A stretch of DNA of 64,000 nt from Thiobacillus denitrificans (GTDB lineage: Bacteria; Pseudomonadota; Gammaproteobacteria; Burkholderiales; Thiobacillaceae). This document shows, piece after piece, positions 55,273 through 63,773 of this stretch. The DNA lies in NCBI RefSeq assembly GCF_001530125.1, contig NZ_LDUG01000018.1:139171-203170 (forward strand), written 5' to 3'. The notes under the pieces were generated by a model that saw only the letters and a program-made list of their open reading frames with translations, made no database searches and was not told the DNA's origin. The position numbers and the translations under genes are program-made. Numbering within the stretch: position 1 is the stretch's first letter; each line of letters opens with the position of its first letter.

Positions 55273-55881
55273 GAGCGGGCGCTGATCCGGGAGTTGGGGC
55301 GGGTTGAGTACGAGCCGACCTGGCGGGCGATGCAGGATTTCACTGCGCGGCGCACGCCCGACACGCTGGACGAAATCTGGCTGCTTGAACATCCGCCGGT
55401 CTACACCCAGGGGCAGGCCGGTAAGGCGGAGCACCTGATCGCTGCCACCGACATTCCCGTCGTGCCGATCGACCGCGGTGGGCAGATCACTTATCACGGG
55501 CCGGGGCAGGTGGTGGCCTATGTGCTGGTCGATCTGCGGCGCCGCGGCTATGGCGTCCGCGAACTGGTCAGCCGCATGGAGCAGGCGGTGATCGACCTGC
55601 TGGCGGCACAGGGTGTGATCGCTGCGCGGCGTGCCGGGGCGCCCGGCGTCTATGTCGACGGCGCCAAGATTGCCGCGCTCGGCCTGCGCGTCAGGCACGG
55701 CTGCACCTATCACGGGCTGGCGTTCAACGTCGACATGGACCTGGCGCCGTTCGCCGCCATCAATCCCTGCGGCTACGCGGGGATGGCGGTGACGCAATGC
55801 CGCGATCTCGGCGTGCAGCTGTCCCCGCCGCAGGCCGGGCAGATACTCGCCCGCACCTTGCTGGATGCGATTTATAGTTGA
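55222..55881 (+). CDS. lipB: Octanoyltransferase LipB
   Basis: 219 residues from the GTG at 55222. Moves octanoyl from acyl carrier protein to lipoyl domains, the first step of lipoate synthesis. The acyl-binding Lys lies in [12 protein letters not shown] and the catalytic Cys in [21 protein letters not shown] is also intact. The first ~17 residues ([16 protein letters not shown]) are encoded by a GGAGAGCGG-type repeat (55222-55272); homologous proteins begin close to the following [13 protein letters not shown]. Confidence 0.94.
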   Translation: MTGELRVESGEPRAAGGERALIRELGRVEYEPTWRAMQDFTARRTPDTLDEIWLLEHPPVYTQGQAGKAEHLIAATDIPVVPIDRGGQITYHGPGQVVAYVLVDLRRRGYGVRELVSRMEQAVIDLLAAQGVIAARRAGAPGVYVDGAKIAALGLRVRHGCTYHGLAFNVDMDLAPFAAINPCGYAGMAVTQCRDLGVQLSPPQAGQILARTLLDAIYS

Positions 55882-55930
55882 CTGAATTGCTCGGTTATTA
55901 GTACTCTTGCAGCTTCCAATGGAGTGATTC

Positions 55931-57046
55931 ATGAGCACCGACACCCTGCCGTCCGACCCCAAACTCCTGATGCGCTCGATTATCCAGCGCATCGCCACCG
56001 GCCCCGACCTGTCCAAGGACATCAGCCGCATCGAGGCGCATCTGGGCACCAAGGCCATCATTGACAACGTCATCGACCCGATACAGATCGGCATTTACTT
56101 CATTGCCCTGCGCATGAAGCGCGAGACGATGGACGAAAACCGCGGCGCGCTCGATGCGGTGCTGGAAACCACGCAGCGCGTCACGGCCGAGGTCGACGAA
56201 GTGGTCGACATCGGCGATCCCTACGACGGCTACACCCGCTGCCTGCCGGCCGCGCCTTTCCTCGGCCCGCTGCTGGCCGAGCTCGGCGTGCACGTGGTCT
56301 GCCACGGCCTCGACAAGGTCGGCCCTAAATTCGGCGTCACCGCCCGCCACGTGCTGGAAGCCGCAGGCGTACCGGTCGACCTGTCGCCCAGCGACGCCGC
56401 CGCGCGTCTGGCCGACCCGGCGATCGGCTGGACCTATGTCGACCAGGCGAAATCCAACCCCGGCATGCATAAGCTGATCCCGCTGCGCACGCAGATGATC
56501 AAGCGCCAGGTGCTGACCACGGTGGAAGTGCTGTCCAAGCCCATCGCCGGCAAAAAACTCACCCATTTCGTCACCGGCTATGTGCACAAGCCGTATCCGC
56601 CGGTATATGCCGATCTCGCGCGCGAAGCCGGCTTCGACTCTGCCTGCATCGTGCGCGGCGTCGAGGGCGGGGTGATCCCATCCTTGCGCCAGACCGGCAA
56701 GTATTTCCACTACCACGACCGTGGCGCCGAAGTCGAAGCGAGCGTCGATCCGGTGGCGCTCGGCATCAGCCAGCCGGTGCGTGCGGTGCCGCTGCCCGGC
56801 GCGGTCGCCGCCGAAGCGGGTGAGGACGAGATCGTCGCCGCGATCGACATCAAGGCCACCGCGCACGCTGCCGCCGAAGCCGGCATCCTGGCGCTGAAGG
56901 GCGATCATGGCGCGACCTATGATTCGCTGGTGCTGGCCGGTTCCATCATCCTGCACCATGTCGGCAAGGCCACCAGCGTCGCCGAAGCGGCTACGCAAAT
57001 CCGTGCGGTGCTGGATTCCGGCCGCGCCGTGGTCAGGGTCAGGTGA
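55931..57046 (+). CDS. Anthranilate phosphoribosyltransferase-fold protein (TrpD2/YbiB-like)
   Basis: 371 residues. The fold is that of nucleoside phosphorylase/TrpD type III transferases: N-terminal helical domain (LMRSIIQRIATGPDLSKDIS), then the alpha/beta domain with LAELGVHVVCHGLDKVGPKF and VTGYVHKPYPPVYADLARE. The canonical PRPP-binding GTGGD is replaced by VDIGDPYDGY, so this is not a standard TrpD. YbiB/TrpD2 proteins bind nucleic acids and lack known catalysis; the same may hold here. Starts after a GGAGTG site, ends overlapping the Rieske gene. Confidence 0.8.
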   Translation: MSTDTLPSDPKLLMRSIIQRIATGPDLSKDISRIEAHLGTKAIIDNVIDPIQIGIYFIALRMKRETMDENRGALDAVLETTQRVTAEVDEVVDIGDPYDGYTRCLPAAPFLGPLLAELGVHVVCHGLDKVGPKFGVTARHVLEAAGVPVDLSPSDAAARLADPAIGWTYVDQAKSNPGMHKLIPLRTQMIKRQVLTTVEVLSKPIAGKKLTHFVTGYVHKPYPPVYADLAREAGFDSACIVRGVEGGVIPSLRQTGKYFHYHDRGAEVEASVDPVALGISQPVRAVPLPGAVAAEAGEDEIVAAIDIKATAHAAAEAGILALKGDHGATYDSLVLAGSIILHHVGKATSVAEAATQIRAVLDSGRAVVRVR

Positions 57047-57354
57047 TGAGCGAGTTCGTCGCCATCGCCGCCGCCGACGAACTCAAGCCGGCGCAGATGA
57101 AACGCGTCGTCGTCGATGGCAAACGCCTGCTGCTGTGCAATGCCGGCGGCACCCATTACGTCGTCGACGAAATGTGCAGCCACGAGGACTACTCGCTGTA
57201 TCTGGGCTGCATCAAGGACGGCAAGATCAAGTGCTCGCTGCACGGCAGCTATTTCGATCTCGTCACCGGACAGCCCACCTGCGAACCCGCCGACGAGCCG
57301 ATCAGAACCTACCCGGTGAAAGTCGAGGCCGGTCAGGTGTGGGTGAAGGCCTGA
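57046..57354 (+). CDS. Rieske [2Fe-2S] ferredoxin
   Basis: 102 residues from the ATG at 57046, overlapping the TrpD2-like stop. The Rieske ligands are complete: CSHEDYSL (Cys, His) and CSLHGSYFD (Cys, His). Small soluble ferredoxin of the nitrite-reductase/biphenyl-dioxygenase ferredoxin type. Coupled expression with the TrpD2-like gene suggests a shared, undefined role near lipoate genes. Confidence 0.92.
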   Translation: MSEFVAIAAADELKPAQMKRVVVDGKRLLLCNAGGTHYVVDEMCSHEDYSLYLGCIKDGKIKCSLHGSYFDLVTGQPTCEPADEPIRTYPVKVEAGQVWVKA

Positions 57355-57363
57355 TCATCTCTG

Positions 57364-57494
57364 CGTCATTCCGGCGAAAGCCGGAATCCAGCATAAAAAA
57401 ACAGCCTGCGAAGCAGACAGGACAGTAAAAATGTTGTCCCGCTTGCGCGGGGCGCGCTTGATTCGCTGGATTCCGGCTTTCGCCGGAATGACCG
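57364..57494. repeat. CATTCCGGCGAAAGCCGGAAT inverted pair
   Basis: GTCATTCCGGCGAAAGCCGG (57365 onward) and its inverted copy CTGGATTCCGGCTTTCGCC (57465-57494), each a GAAA/TTTC-looped hairpin. A typical proteobacterial intergenic repeat and potential bidirectional terminator between convergent genes. Confidence 0.85.
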
Positions 57495-57514
57495 GATAAC
57501 GGATTGTTGAGGGA

Positions 57515-58066
57515 TTATTTCCTGAGCAACTCCCGAATCGCCCGGACAATTTCCGGGTGATCAAACTCGCGCCCGCCGATGGCGCTGGAGACGATGCGTC
57601 CCTGCTTGTCGACTAGAAATGTGGTCGGCAGTCCGGCCACCTTCCACACCTGCATGGTGTGGCTGCGGGTGTCGAGCAGAATGGGGAAGGTCGGCGTGGT
57701 GTCGAGTTGGCTGGTGAAGGTATCGATGGTGTCGGCATCCTCGCCCACATTCACCGCCAGCACGACGAAAGGCTTGCCCTTGAACGCCTGCGACAGGCGC
57801 TCCATCGACGGCATTTCGCGGCGGCACGGCGGGCACCAGGTGGCCCAGAAATTGATCAGCACCACACGGCCCTTGAGCCGGGCCAGATCATGCATCTTGC
57901 CTTCGATATCCTTGAGCTTTAAGGCAGGCGCCTGCTTCGGCGCCTGCAGGGTCAGGCTGTGCGACAAGGGGGGCAGGTCGGCGGCATGCGCTGCAGCCCC
58001 CAGGCCGAATGCACAGCAAGCGGCCAGCGCCGCGCCCACGACGTGTTTACGAATCTTCATTGGCAC
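57515..58066 (-). CDS. TlpA-type thiol:disulfide oxidoreductase
   Basis: 183 residues. Signal peptide (GAALAACCAFGLGAAAHA) and thioredoxin fold with active site WCPPC in WATWCPPCRREMPSMERL. Periplasmic reductant of the TlpA/ResA class used in cytochrome c maturation or copper-site assembly. It overlaps the end of the next upstream gene by 20 bases. Confidence 0.9.
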   Translation of the reverse strand: MPMKIRKHVVGAALAACCAFGLGAAAHAADLPPLSHSLTLQAPKQAPALKLKDIEGKMHDLARLKGRVVLINFWATWCPPCRREMPSMERLSQAFKGKPFVVLAVNVGEDADTIDTFTSQLDTTPTFPILLDTRSHTMQVWKVAGLPTTFLVDKQGRIVSSAIGGREFDHPEIVRAIRELLRK

Positions 58067-58607
58067 ACCTCACCTGTTCGAGTTTTCCTGAATGGATCTT
58101 GCCGCCCGCCCGCCAGACAAAGCGCAGGTCGAACGGGCCGCCGCGTGGCACGTTGTAGGTCGTCATGCCCTGATTCCAGTCGCCTGGGGAAAAGGTCTGG
58201 GTGGCGGGAAACTGCGCCCAGGTAAAGGCAATGCGCGCCGATTCGGCCACGCCCTGCCGCTTCCAGAGATGTTCCCACGCCACCTTGCTGCGAATGGCGC
58301 GCGGCGGTTGGCCCGCCGGAACGTAGCGCCAGTTGGCCAGGTTGTGCTGAATCGGCAGCTCGCCGATATTGCGCACCACCGTCATGAAGACGCATTCGCG
58401 GGCGTAGCGTTCCGCCGCATCGGGCGAGAAGCCGCGCGCCTGATAAAAGGCGCGCGTCTGGTCCGGGCTGATCTGGGTCAGCTGCACCTGGATGCCGGCG
58501 GTTTCGATCTGCCAGGTGACGAGTCCTGTTTCCGGGTCGACGACCTGTTCGGCGGCGAAGCCGGCAAGCGGCCATGCTGCAAGCAGGGTCAGGGTGAGTA
58601 GTCGCAT
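58047..58607 (-). CDS. Periplasmic protein of unknown function
   Basis: 186 residues, signal peptide MRLLTLTLLAAWPLAGFA, then a beta-rich soluble domain with two cysteines (ARECVFMTVV and VRCANEDS). Coupled with the downstream TlpA-type gene, so a thiol or metal role is possible. Conserved in betaproteobacteria as a hypothetical; no family recalled. Confidence 0.72.
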   Translation of the reverse strand: MRLLTLTLLAAWPLAGFAAEQVVDPETGLVTWQIETAGIQVQLTQISPDQTRAFYQARGFSPDAAERYARECVFMTVVRNIGELPIQHNLANWRYVPAGQPPRAIRSKVAWEHLWKRQGVAESARIAFTWAQFPATQTFSPGDWNQGMTTYNVPRGGPFDLRFVWRAGGKIHSGKLEQVRCANEDS

Positions 58608-58656
58608 CAGTTAAAATCCATAGAGTTGAAGTTCCCAACGTTGTTCCGAGTACATT

Positions 58657-59583
58657 ATGGCAGACCCCATCCAGCACAAAGGCGCCGCCAAGACTGCGCG
58701 CATTCCGATCAAGATCGTGCCGCAGCCGCGCATGCGCCTGCCGTCGTGGATTCGCGCCAAGTCCCCCAACGTGCCGAATGTCGCGCGGTTGAAGGGCATC
58801 CTGCGCGAGGCCAAGCTGCACACCGTGTGCGAAGAGGCCTCGTGCCCCAATCTGGGCGAATGCTTCGGCCACGGCACCGCCACCTTCATGATCCTCGGCG
58901 ACCTGTGCACGCGGCGCTGCCCGTTCTGCGACGTCGGCCACGGCACGCCATTGCCGCCGGACGTCGATGAGCCGCGCCACCTGGCCGAAACCATCTCGTT
59001 GATGGGATTGAAATATGTGGTGATCACCAGTGTTGATCGCGATGACTTGCGTGATGGCGGTGCCGACCATTTTGCACAGTGCATCGCGGCAGTACGCGAG
59101 AAGTCGCCTGCCACCCGCATCGAAATCCTGACCCCGGATTTTCGCGGACGGCTCGACAAGGCGCTGGAAAAATTGTGCGCGGCACCGCCCGACGTGATGA
59201 ACCACAACCTCGAAACCGTGCCGCGCCTGTACAAGGCCGCGCGCCCCGGCGCCGACTACGCGCACTCGCTGAAGCTCTTGCAGGATTTCAAGACACGCCA
59301 TCCCGACATTCCGACCAAGTCCGGCCTGATGCTGGGCCTGGGCGAAGAGGACAACGAGATCCTGCAGGTGATGCGCGACCTGCGCGCACACGATGTGGAC
59401 ATGCTGACGCTCGGTCAGTATTTGCAGCCCTCGCAGCACCACCTGCCGGTGTTGCGCTTCGTCACCCCCGAACGCTTCGCCCAGTTCGAGCAGGAAGCGC
59501 TGGCGATGGGTTTCAAGCACGCGGCCTGCGGGCCGATGGTGCGCTCGAGTTACCATGCGGATCAGCAGGCGGCTGGGGTGTGA
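58657..59583 (+). CDS. lipA: Lipoyl synthase
   Basis: 308 residues. Radical-SAM enzyme that inserts two sulfurs into octanoyl groups. Auxiliary cluster cysteines in [15 protein letters not shown] cluster [17 protein letters not shown] near the end holds the Ser cluster ligand. Starts at ATG 58657; divergent from the unknown periplasmic protein gene. Separated from lipB by four genes, unlike the usual lipBA order. Confidence 0.96.
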   Translation: MADPIQHKGAAKTARIPIKIVPQPRMRLPSWIRAKSPNVPNVARLKGILREAKLHTVCEEASCPNLGECFGHGTATFMILGDLCTRRCPFCDVGHGTPLPPDVDEPRHLAETISLMGLKYVVITSVDRDDLRDGGADHFAQCIAAVREKSPATRIEILTPDFRGRLDKALEKLCAAPPDVMNHNLETVPRLYKAARPGADYAHSLKLLQDFKTRHPDIPTKSGLMLGLGEEDNEILQVMRDLRAHDVDMLTLGQYLQPSQHHLPVLRFVTPERFAQFEQEALAMGFKHAACGPMVRSSYHADQQAAGV

Positions 59584-60024
59584 TCCCAGGCTGACAGTCT
59601 GGCTTGTATGCAAGCGTTACGATGGTTTATCGCAAATCCATAAACCTGAATAACTTGGCTCAATTCGGCGAGCCCATGAAGCGCGCCATGCCCGAATGAC
59701 AGTGACTGTGCATTCCCGTAAGACCGCCGCGCATCCTCGGCCAGACCCATTGCGGCAAATAGCTCTGAACCAGCATATAGACTGCATTGTTGTTGTTTTG
59801 TGCGGCTGGATTTCGGCCTTAGGAGACTGTCGGTAAGAATCCCTGACAGATTGCCAATGACCGCTTTTGGGAGCCATAGACCGATGCCTGCAGTCCGCCA
59901 GGAACAGCCGGTCGCGCTTTTAAGCCCATAGCAGACAGTCAGTCCAGATTATCATTGCGCATGGCAGACGAGCGTCATCAACGCACACACGTTTCACCAG
60001 TAGCGTGTTGAAAAGGATCAGTGC
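59584..60024. other. 441-bp gene-poor region upstream of the caspase locus
   Basis: Contains short frames but none convincing. The G+C and codon character change here from the lipoate genes to the following two-gene insertion, so it probably holds the boundary and promoter of that insertion. No transposase, tRNA or direct repeat was found by eye. Confidence 0.3.
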
Positions 60025-60861
60025 ATGTTTAACATGATCGTTAAGTACAACGCTTGGGCAGACGGCCGCGACACAATCTCCGCCGGTCGCGTGTTTGAGC
60101 ACACAGAAGATCACCTGGTTGCACAGTTCAAACCGAATGGTCAACTTGACTTCCAATCACTAGTAGCACTGCCGACCCTCTTCGTTCAAGAGTCTTCAGG
60201 CCAGGGCAATGAAGTCGCTCGGGTTGGGACCATCGCACGCATACGCCAGTCCGGGTCTAATGTGACGCTCGACTATGTCTACGACCTTGGAATCCCGGGT
60301 ATTCCGAACCGAGTGTTACAGGCCCTCGCGGGCGACTTGGATATCGATGACTTTCAGTTCTCGCGTACGCACTGGTCGGTCAAGGACACAGACCTCTTTC
60401 GAGTGCTCCTGCGTGGCGCTCAGCCGAAGCGTCAGAAGCCCACCGTCTTCACCCTCCCGGATCACGAAAACATCGAGCCAACCCTGGTATCAGCAATGAT
60501 GCCTTTTCAGCCAGGTTTCGACCGCGTGTATGAAGCTCTGCAAGGTGTCGCAGGAGCGGCCGGCCTCCGTTGTCGGCGGGCTGACGACATCTGGGAAAAT
60601 CCAGCAGTCATGCAGGATGTGGTGTCACTCATTGACCGATCACGCGTGGTCATCGCCGACTGTACCGGAAGAAATCCAAACGTCTTCTACGAGATCGGAA
60701 TCGCTCACACGCTTGGTCGCGAGGTAATATTAATCTCGCAGAACGAGTCAGACATTCCGTTTGATCTTAGGCACTTGCGCTACGTGCAATACCTCAACAA
60801 TGGTGAAGGTCTGGCAGCGCTGGCGGACCGTTTGCGACCACGCCTTGCAGATCTTGCGTAG
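60025..60861 (+). CDS. Nucleoside 2-deoxyribosyltransferase/TIR-like domain protein
   Basis: 278 residues. Residues 1-150 are an unassigned N-terminal domain of mixed beta/alpha character (VARVGTIARIRQSGSNVTLD). Residues ~157-275 match the NDT/TIR-like Rossmannoid domain of many bacterial conflict proteins: MMPFQPGFDRVYEAL, a RRADDIW turn, Asp212 in ADCTGRNPN, Glu223 in VFYEIGIAHTLGREVILI, and DIPFDLRHLRYVQY. The conserved Asp and Glu are those used for catalysis or base binding in deoxyribosyltransferases and NADase relatives, so an NAD+/nucleotide-cleaving or nucleotide-sensing function is likely. Coupled with the caspase gene, 78 bases away. Confidence 0.8.
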   Translation: MFNMIVKYNAWADGRDTISAGRVFEHTEDHLVAQFKPNGQLDFQSLVALPTLFVQESSGQGNEVARVGTIARIRQSGSNVTLDYVYDLGIPGIPNRVLQALAGDLDIDDFQFSRTHWSVKDTDLFRVLLRGAQPKRQKPTVFTLPDHENIEPTLVSAMMPFQPGFDRVYEALQGVAGAAGLRCRRADDIWENPAVMQDVVSLIDRSRVVIADCTGRNPNVFYEIGIAHTLGREVILISQNESDIPFDLRHLRYVQYLNNGEGLAALADRLRPRLADLA

Positions 60862-60889
60862 TACCAAACATGACAATAACCCCTCCTCC

Positions 60890-60923
60890 GAGCCGTGCGC
60901 CGCGGCTCATGTCGAACGTTCGA
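60890..60923. promoter_or_regulatory. Hairpin and 12-bp palindrome before the caspase gene
   Basis: GAGCCG (60890-60895) pairs with CGGCTC (60903-60908), followed by the perfect palindrome TCGAACGTTCGA (60912-60923). They lie between the NDT/TIR-like stop and the caspase ATG and could be an operator, an attenuator or a recombination remnant. Confidence 0.4.
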
Positions 60924-60939
60924 GCTCAGGGAAACTTAC

Positions 60940-62688
60940 ATGCGTGACATTCGCTTTCTTTTGAAGACTCACTATGCCGCGAGTCATGCGCTCGTTATTG
61001 GCATCAATGAATACTCCCATGCCTCTCCGCTCTCGTATGCGGTGAATGACGCATTGGAGATAAAGGAATTGCTCATCTCCGACTTTGGATTTCCAGCCGA
61101 GAACGTTTCCTTCCTGAAAGATGCAGCAGCAACGAAGGAGGCCATCATCAAAGCGTTCTTCCGTTTTACAAGAGAGGACATTGGCCTCGATGACAGAGTT
61201 CTTCTTTTCTTTGCCGGGCACGGTCACACGCTTACTGGTAGCAGAGGTGAAGTTGGCTATTTGATTCCACACGACGCAGAACTCGACGACTGCTCGACAT
61301 TTATTCGTTGGGATGACCTTACCCGAAACTCGGAGCTAATTCGGTCCAAGCACATGCTCTTTATCATGGATGCGTGCTACGGTGGCCTAGCCCTAACTCG
61401 AAGCGCCCAGCCTGGGAGCGCCCGCTTCTTGAAAGACATGATGCTTCGATACTCGCGGCAAGTTTTGACTGCGGGAAAGGCCGATGAAGTTGTTGCCGAT
61501 GCTGGCGGACCACTACCCAATCATTCCATCTTTACTGGCCATTTGATTGAAGCGTTGAAAGGAAAGGCTGCCACCGAGGGAGGTGTACTGACGGCCAGCG
61601 GCGTAATGGCCTACGTGTACGGAAAAGTCGCGAACGATAGAAACTCAAACCAAACCCCGCACTACGGTCACTTTGACGGCGATGGCGACTTTATTTTCTG
61701 TGCGCCAGGAATTAGCGAGCTCGAACAGCCAGAGGACAAGGACCTGGACAAGCTAATTTCTATACCTTATCCGGAGGAAGCCTCAGCACGTGAAACGGCT
61801 GTTTCTAAAGTCGCTCGTGTAAAAGCACTACTGTCTAGTGAAGGGGCGGCCATCGAACTGCACGACTTTTTAACACAGGAAGTTCGCAAATTCCTGGCGG
61901 CAACATCGGAGGACGCGTTCACGCTCTCTGGCCAGTACTCCAACGAAGAGTTTGTATCGAGATTGGGCCGATACGAAGAGGCAGTCGGGGACCTCTCCGT
62001 ACTGCTCGCGTGTATTGCACACTGGGCCAAGCCCGCACACCTGGCCACTCTTCAGAAGTGCCTTGCAAGATCATGCGACCGCCTTGAAATCCGAGGTGGT
62101 CTTTCGGCCTGGGTTGAGCTCCGGTGGTATCCGTTGATTCTTCAGCTCTACTCTTCTGGAATCGCTTCAATCGATGCTCAGCGCTTCGACTCACTCGCCG
62201 CCATCTTTTACACACCTATACCTTCGGCGGAGGGTAGAGATCGCCAAGACGTTCTCGTCGAGGCGGTGGGGCTAGGTCTCCTAGAACTTTTGAGAACGAA
62301 CGTACTAAAGCAGATACCCGGACACGAACGAAATCATGTCCCACTTAGTGAATATCTGTTCAAAATTCTCCAGCCTAAGTTAGACGACTTACTTTTCTTA
62401 GGAAAAAACTATGAGGCGGCTTTTGATAACTTCGAAGTATTCTTCGCCCTTGCTGTTGCCGACCTCCAACGTACTAGAGACGTAGGTGTGTGGGGCCCTG
62501 TCGGTCGTTTCGGTTGGAAACATCGACGCGGAAACGCTGGCCCTCTTGCCAAGGTTGTCACGGAAGCGCGGAGTATGAAGGATGCTTGGCCGCCACTCAG
62601 AGCAGGAATGTTTGGTGGCAGCTTTGAACGCTTTGACAAAGTTGCGACTGAGTATTTAGAACAGATCTCGCAACTGAGGTGGCACTGA
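60940..62688 (+). CDS. Caspase-like (C14) peptidase with large C-terminal helical domain
   Basis: 582 residues from the ATG at 60940, with CAGGGAA about ten bases upstream. N-terminal caspase/metacaspase fold (about 14-255): ALVIGINEYSHASPLSYAVND, catalytic His94 in LLFFAGHGH, catalytic Cys146 in FIMDACYGG, and the late FDGDGDFIFC strand. Both dyad residues are present. The C-terminal ~320 residues are predicted helical, without membrane segment or recognisable repeat, and probably sense or bind an activating partner. Codon usage is less G+C-rich than the neighbours, suggesting acquisition. With the NDT/TIR-like gene it forms a two-gene module. Confidence 0.88.
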   Translation: MRDIRFLLKTHYAASHALVIGINEYSHASPLSYAVNDALEIKELLISDFGFPAENVSFLKDAAATKEAIIKAFFRFTREDIGLDDRVLLFFAGHGHTLTGSRGEVGYLIPHDAELDDCSTFIRWDDLTRNSELIRSKHMLFIMDACYGGLALTRSAQPGSARFLKDMMLRYSRQVLTAGKADEVVADAGGPLPNHSIFTGHLIEALKGKAATEGGVLTASGVMAYVYGKVANDRNSNQTPHYGHFDGDGDFIFCAPGISELEQPEDKDLDKLISIPYPEEASARETAVSKVARVKALLSSEGAAIELHDFLTQEVRKFLAATSEDAFTLSGQYSNEEFVSRLGRYEEAVGDLSVLLACIAHWAKPAHLATLQKCLARSCDRLEIRGGLSAWVELRWYPLILQLYSSGIASIDAQRFDSLAAIFYTPIPSAEGRDRQDVLVEAVGLGLLELLRTNVLKQIPGHERNHVPLSEYLFKILQPKLDDLLFLGKNYEAAFDNFEVFFALAVADLQRTRDVGVWGPVGRFGWKHRRGNAGPLAKVVTEARSMKDAWPPLRAGMFGGSFERFDKVATEYLEQISQLRWH

Positions 62689-62811
62689 ACGCTGACCCTT
62701 ATTGCACCGGACTGCAGTCGGCGGCCGGTGAATTCAAAAGTTAAACGTCTGCTTTCCGAATCGGCCAACTTCCGCTTAGGGTCGAGGGCGACCTTCCAGG
62801 TTTTCTGGAAG
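62684..62811. other. Hairpins downstream of the caspase gene, attC-like
   Basis: CACCGG (62705-62710) pairs with CCGGTG (62725-62730), with a GTTAAAC core (62740-62746) that fits the integron attC consensus GTTRRRY; the left core near the stop (ACTGAAC) is imperfect. A second hairpin CTTCCAG-GTTTT-CTGGAAG lies at 62793-62811 and may terminate transcription. The 299-bp gap holds no gene. Confidence 0.35.
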
Positions 62812-62987
62812 CGGACATTGTCGAGTGTCCGTTATCCGCAGATATCGACTGGCCGCAAAGGCCGAGGGCCGGTCACTCAAAACAACGGTCCGTTGGCACA
62901 AATCGGCTTGCCGTTGCGGGTATGAATTGAACTTGGTGGTGGTTTTACTGACACACGCATTGTGGTTGCAATAGGTGGGTCGTCCGT

Positions 62988-63773
62988 CTACTTGAGCAGC
63001 CGCCGGCGCGTCAGCGCCAGCGCGATGATGTAGCCCAGGCTGCCGTAAATCAGCAGCGCGACGACGTGCAGCGCGATGTCGCCGGGCACGTTGCCGACGA
63101 CCAGCGGCCGCGCCAGATCGATGGCGTGGGTGAGCGGCAGCCAGGCGGACACGGCCTGCACCGGCAGCGGCAGTTGCGACACCGGGAAAAACACGCCGCA
63201 CAAGAGCACCATCGGCGTGATCACCAGGCTGAAGTAGTAGAGGAAGAAGTCGTAGCTCGGCGACACCGCATTCATCACCAGCCCCAGGCCGCCGAAGCAG
63301 AAGCCGACCAGCGCCACCACCGGAATGATCCACAGCGTCATCCAGAAATTGCCGTAGAGGCCCAGCCCCCAGATCACCGCCAGAATCGCCAGCCCCGAGA
63401 GCAGGCTTTTGGCCACCGCCCAGGTCAATTCGCCCATCATCACGTCGTCGAGTGTGAGCGGCGCGTTCATGATGGCGTCCCAGGTGCGCTGCACGTGCAT
63501 GCGCGAAAAGCTCGAATACAGCACCTCGAAGGTGGCGGCGTTCATCGTGCTGTAGGCCACCGTGCCAGCAGCAAGGAAGGTGAGGTAGGGCATGCCGGCC
63601 ACGTCGGGCAGCAGGCTGCCGAGGCCGTAGCCCAGCCCCAGCATGTACAGCATCGGGTCGGCCAGGTTGCCGAGGATGGACGGGATGGCGAGCTTCTTCC
63701 ACACCAGATAATTGCGCTGCCATACCGGGATGAAGCGCCAGGACAGACGGGGGAAACGCAGGTGCCTAATCAC
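62988..63773 (-). CDS. ABC-2 type transporter permease (NodJ-like)
   Basis: 261 residues, six membrane helices. NodJ/ABC-2 features: FIPVWQRNYLVWKKLAIPSI, GYGLGSLLPDVAGMPYLTFL and the closing LVVGNVPGDIALHVV. Such exporters move polysaccharide, lipo-oligosaccharide or drugs. It follows an ATP-binding protein gene (8-bp overlap), so the pair forms a transporter. Confidence 0.9.
   Translation of the reverse strand: MIRHLRFPRLSWRFIPVWQRNYLVWKKLAIPSILGNLADPMLYMLGLGYGLGSLLPDVAGMPYLTFLAAGTVAYSTMNAATFEVLYSSFSRMHVQRTWDAIMNAPLTLDDVMMGELTWAVAKSLLSGLAILAVIWGLGLYGNFWMTLWIIPVVALVGFCFGGLGLVMNAVSPSYDFFLYYFSLVITPMVLLCGVFFPVSQLPLPVQAVSAWLPLTHAIDLARPLVVGNVPGDIALHVVALLIYGSLGYIIALALTRRRLLK

Noticed and set aside
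59584-60024. Short frame MVYRKSINLNNLAQFGEP near 59614
   Set aside because: Only about 25 codons, no homology recalled and no strong ribosome site.
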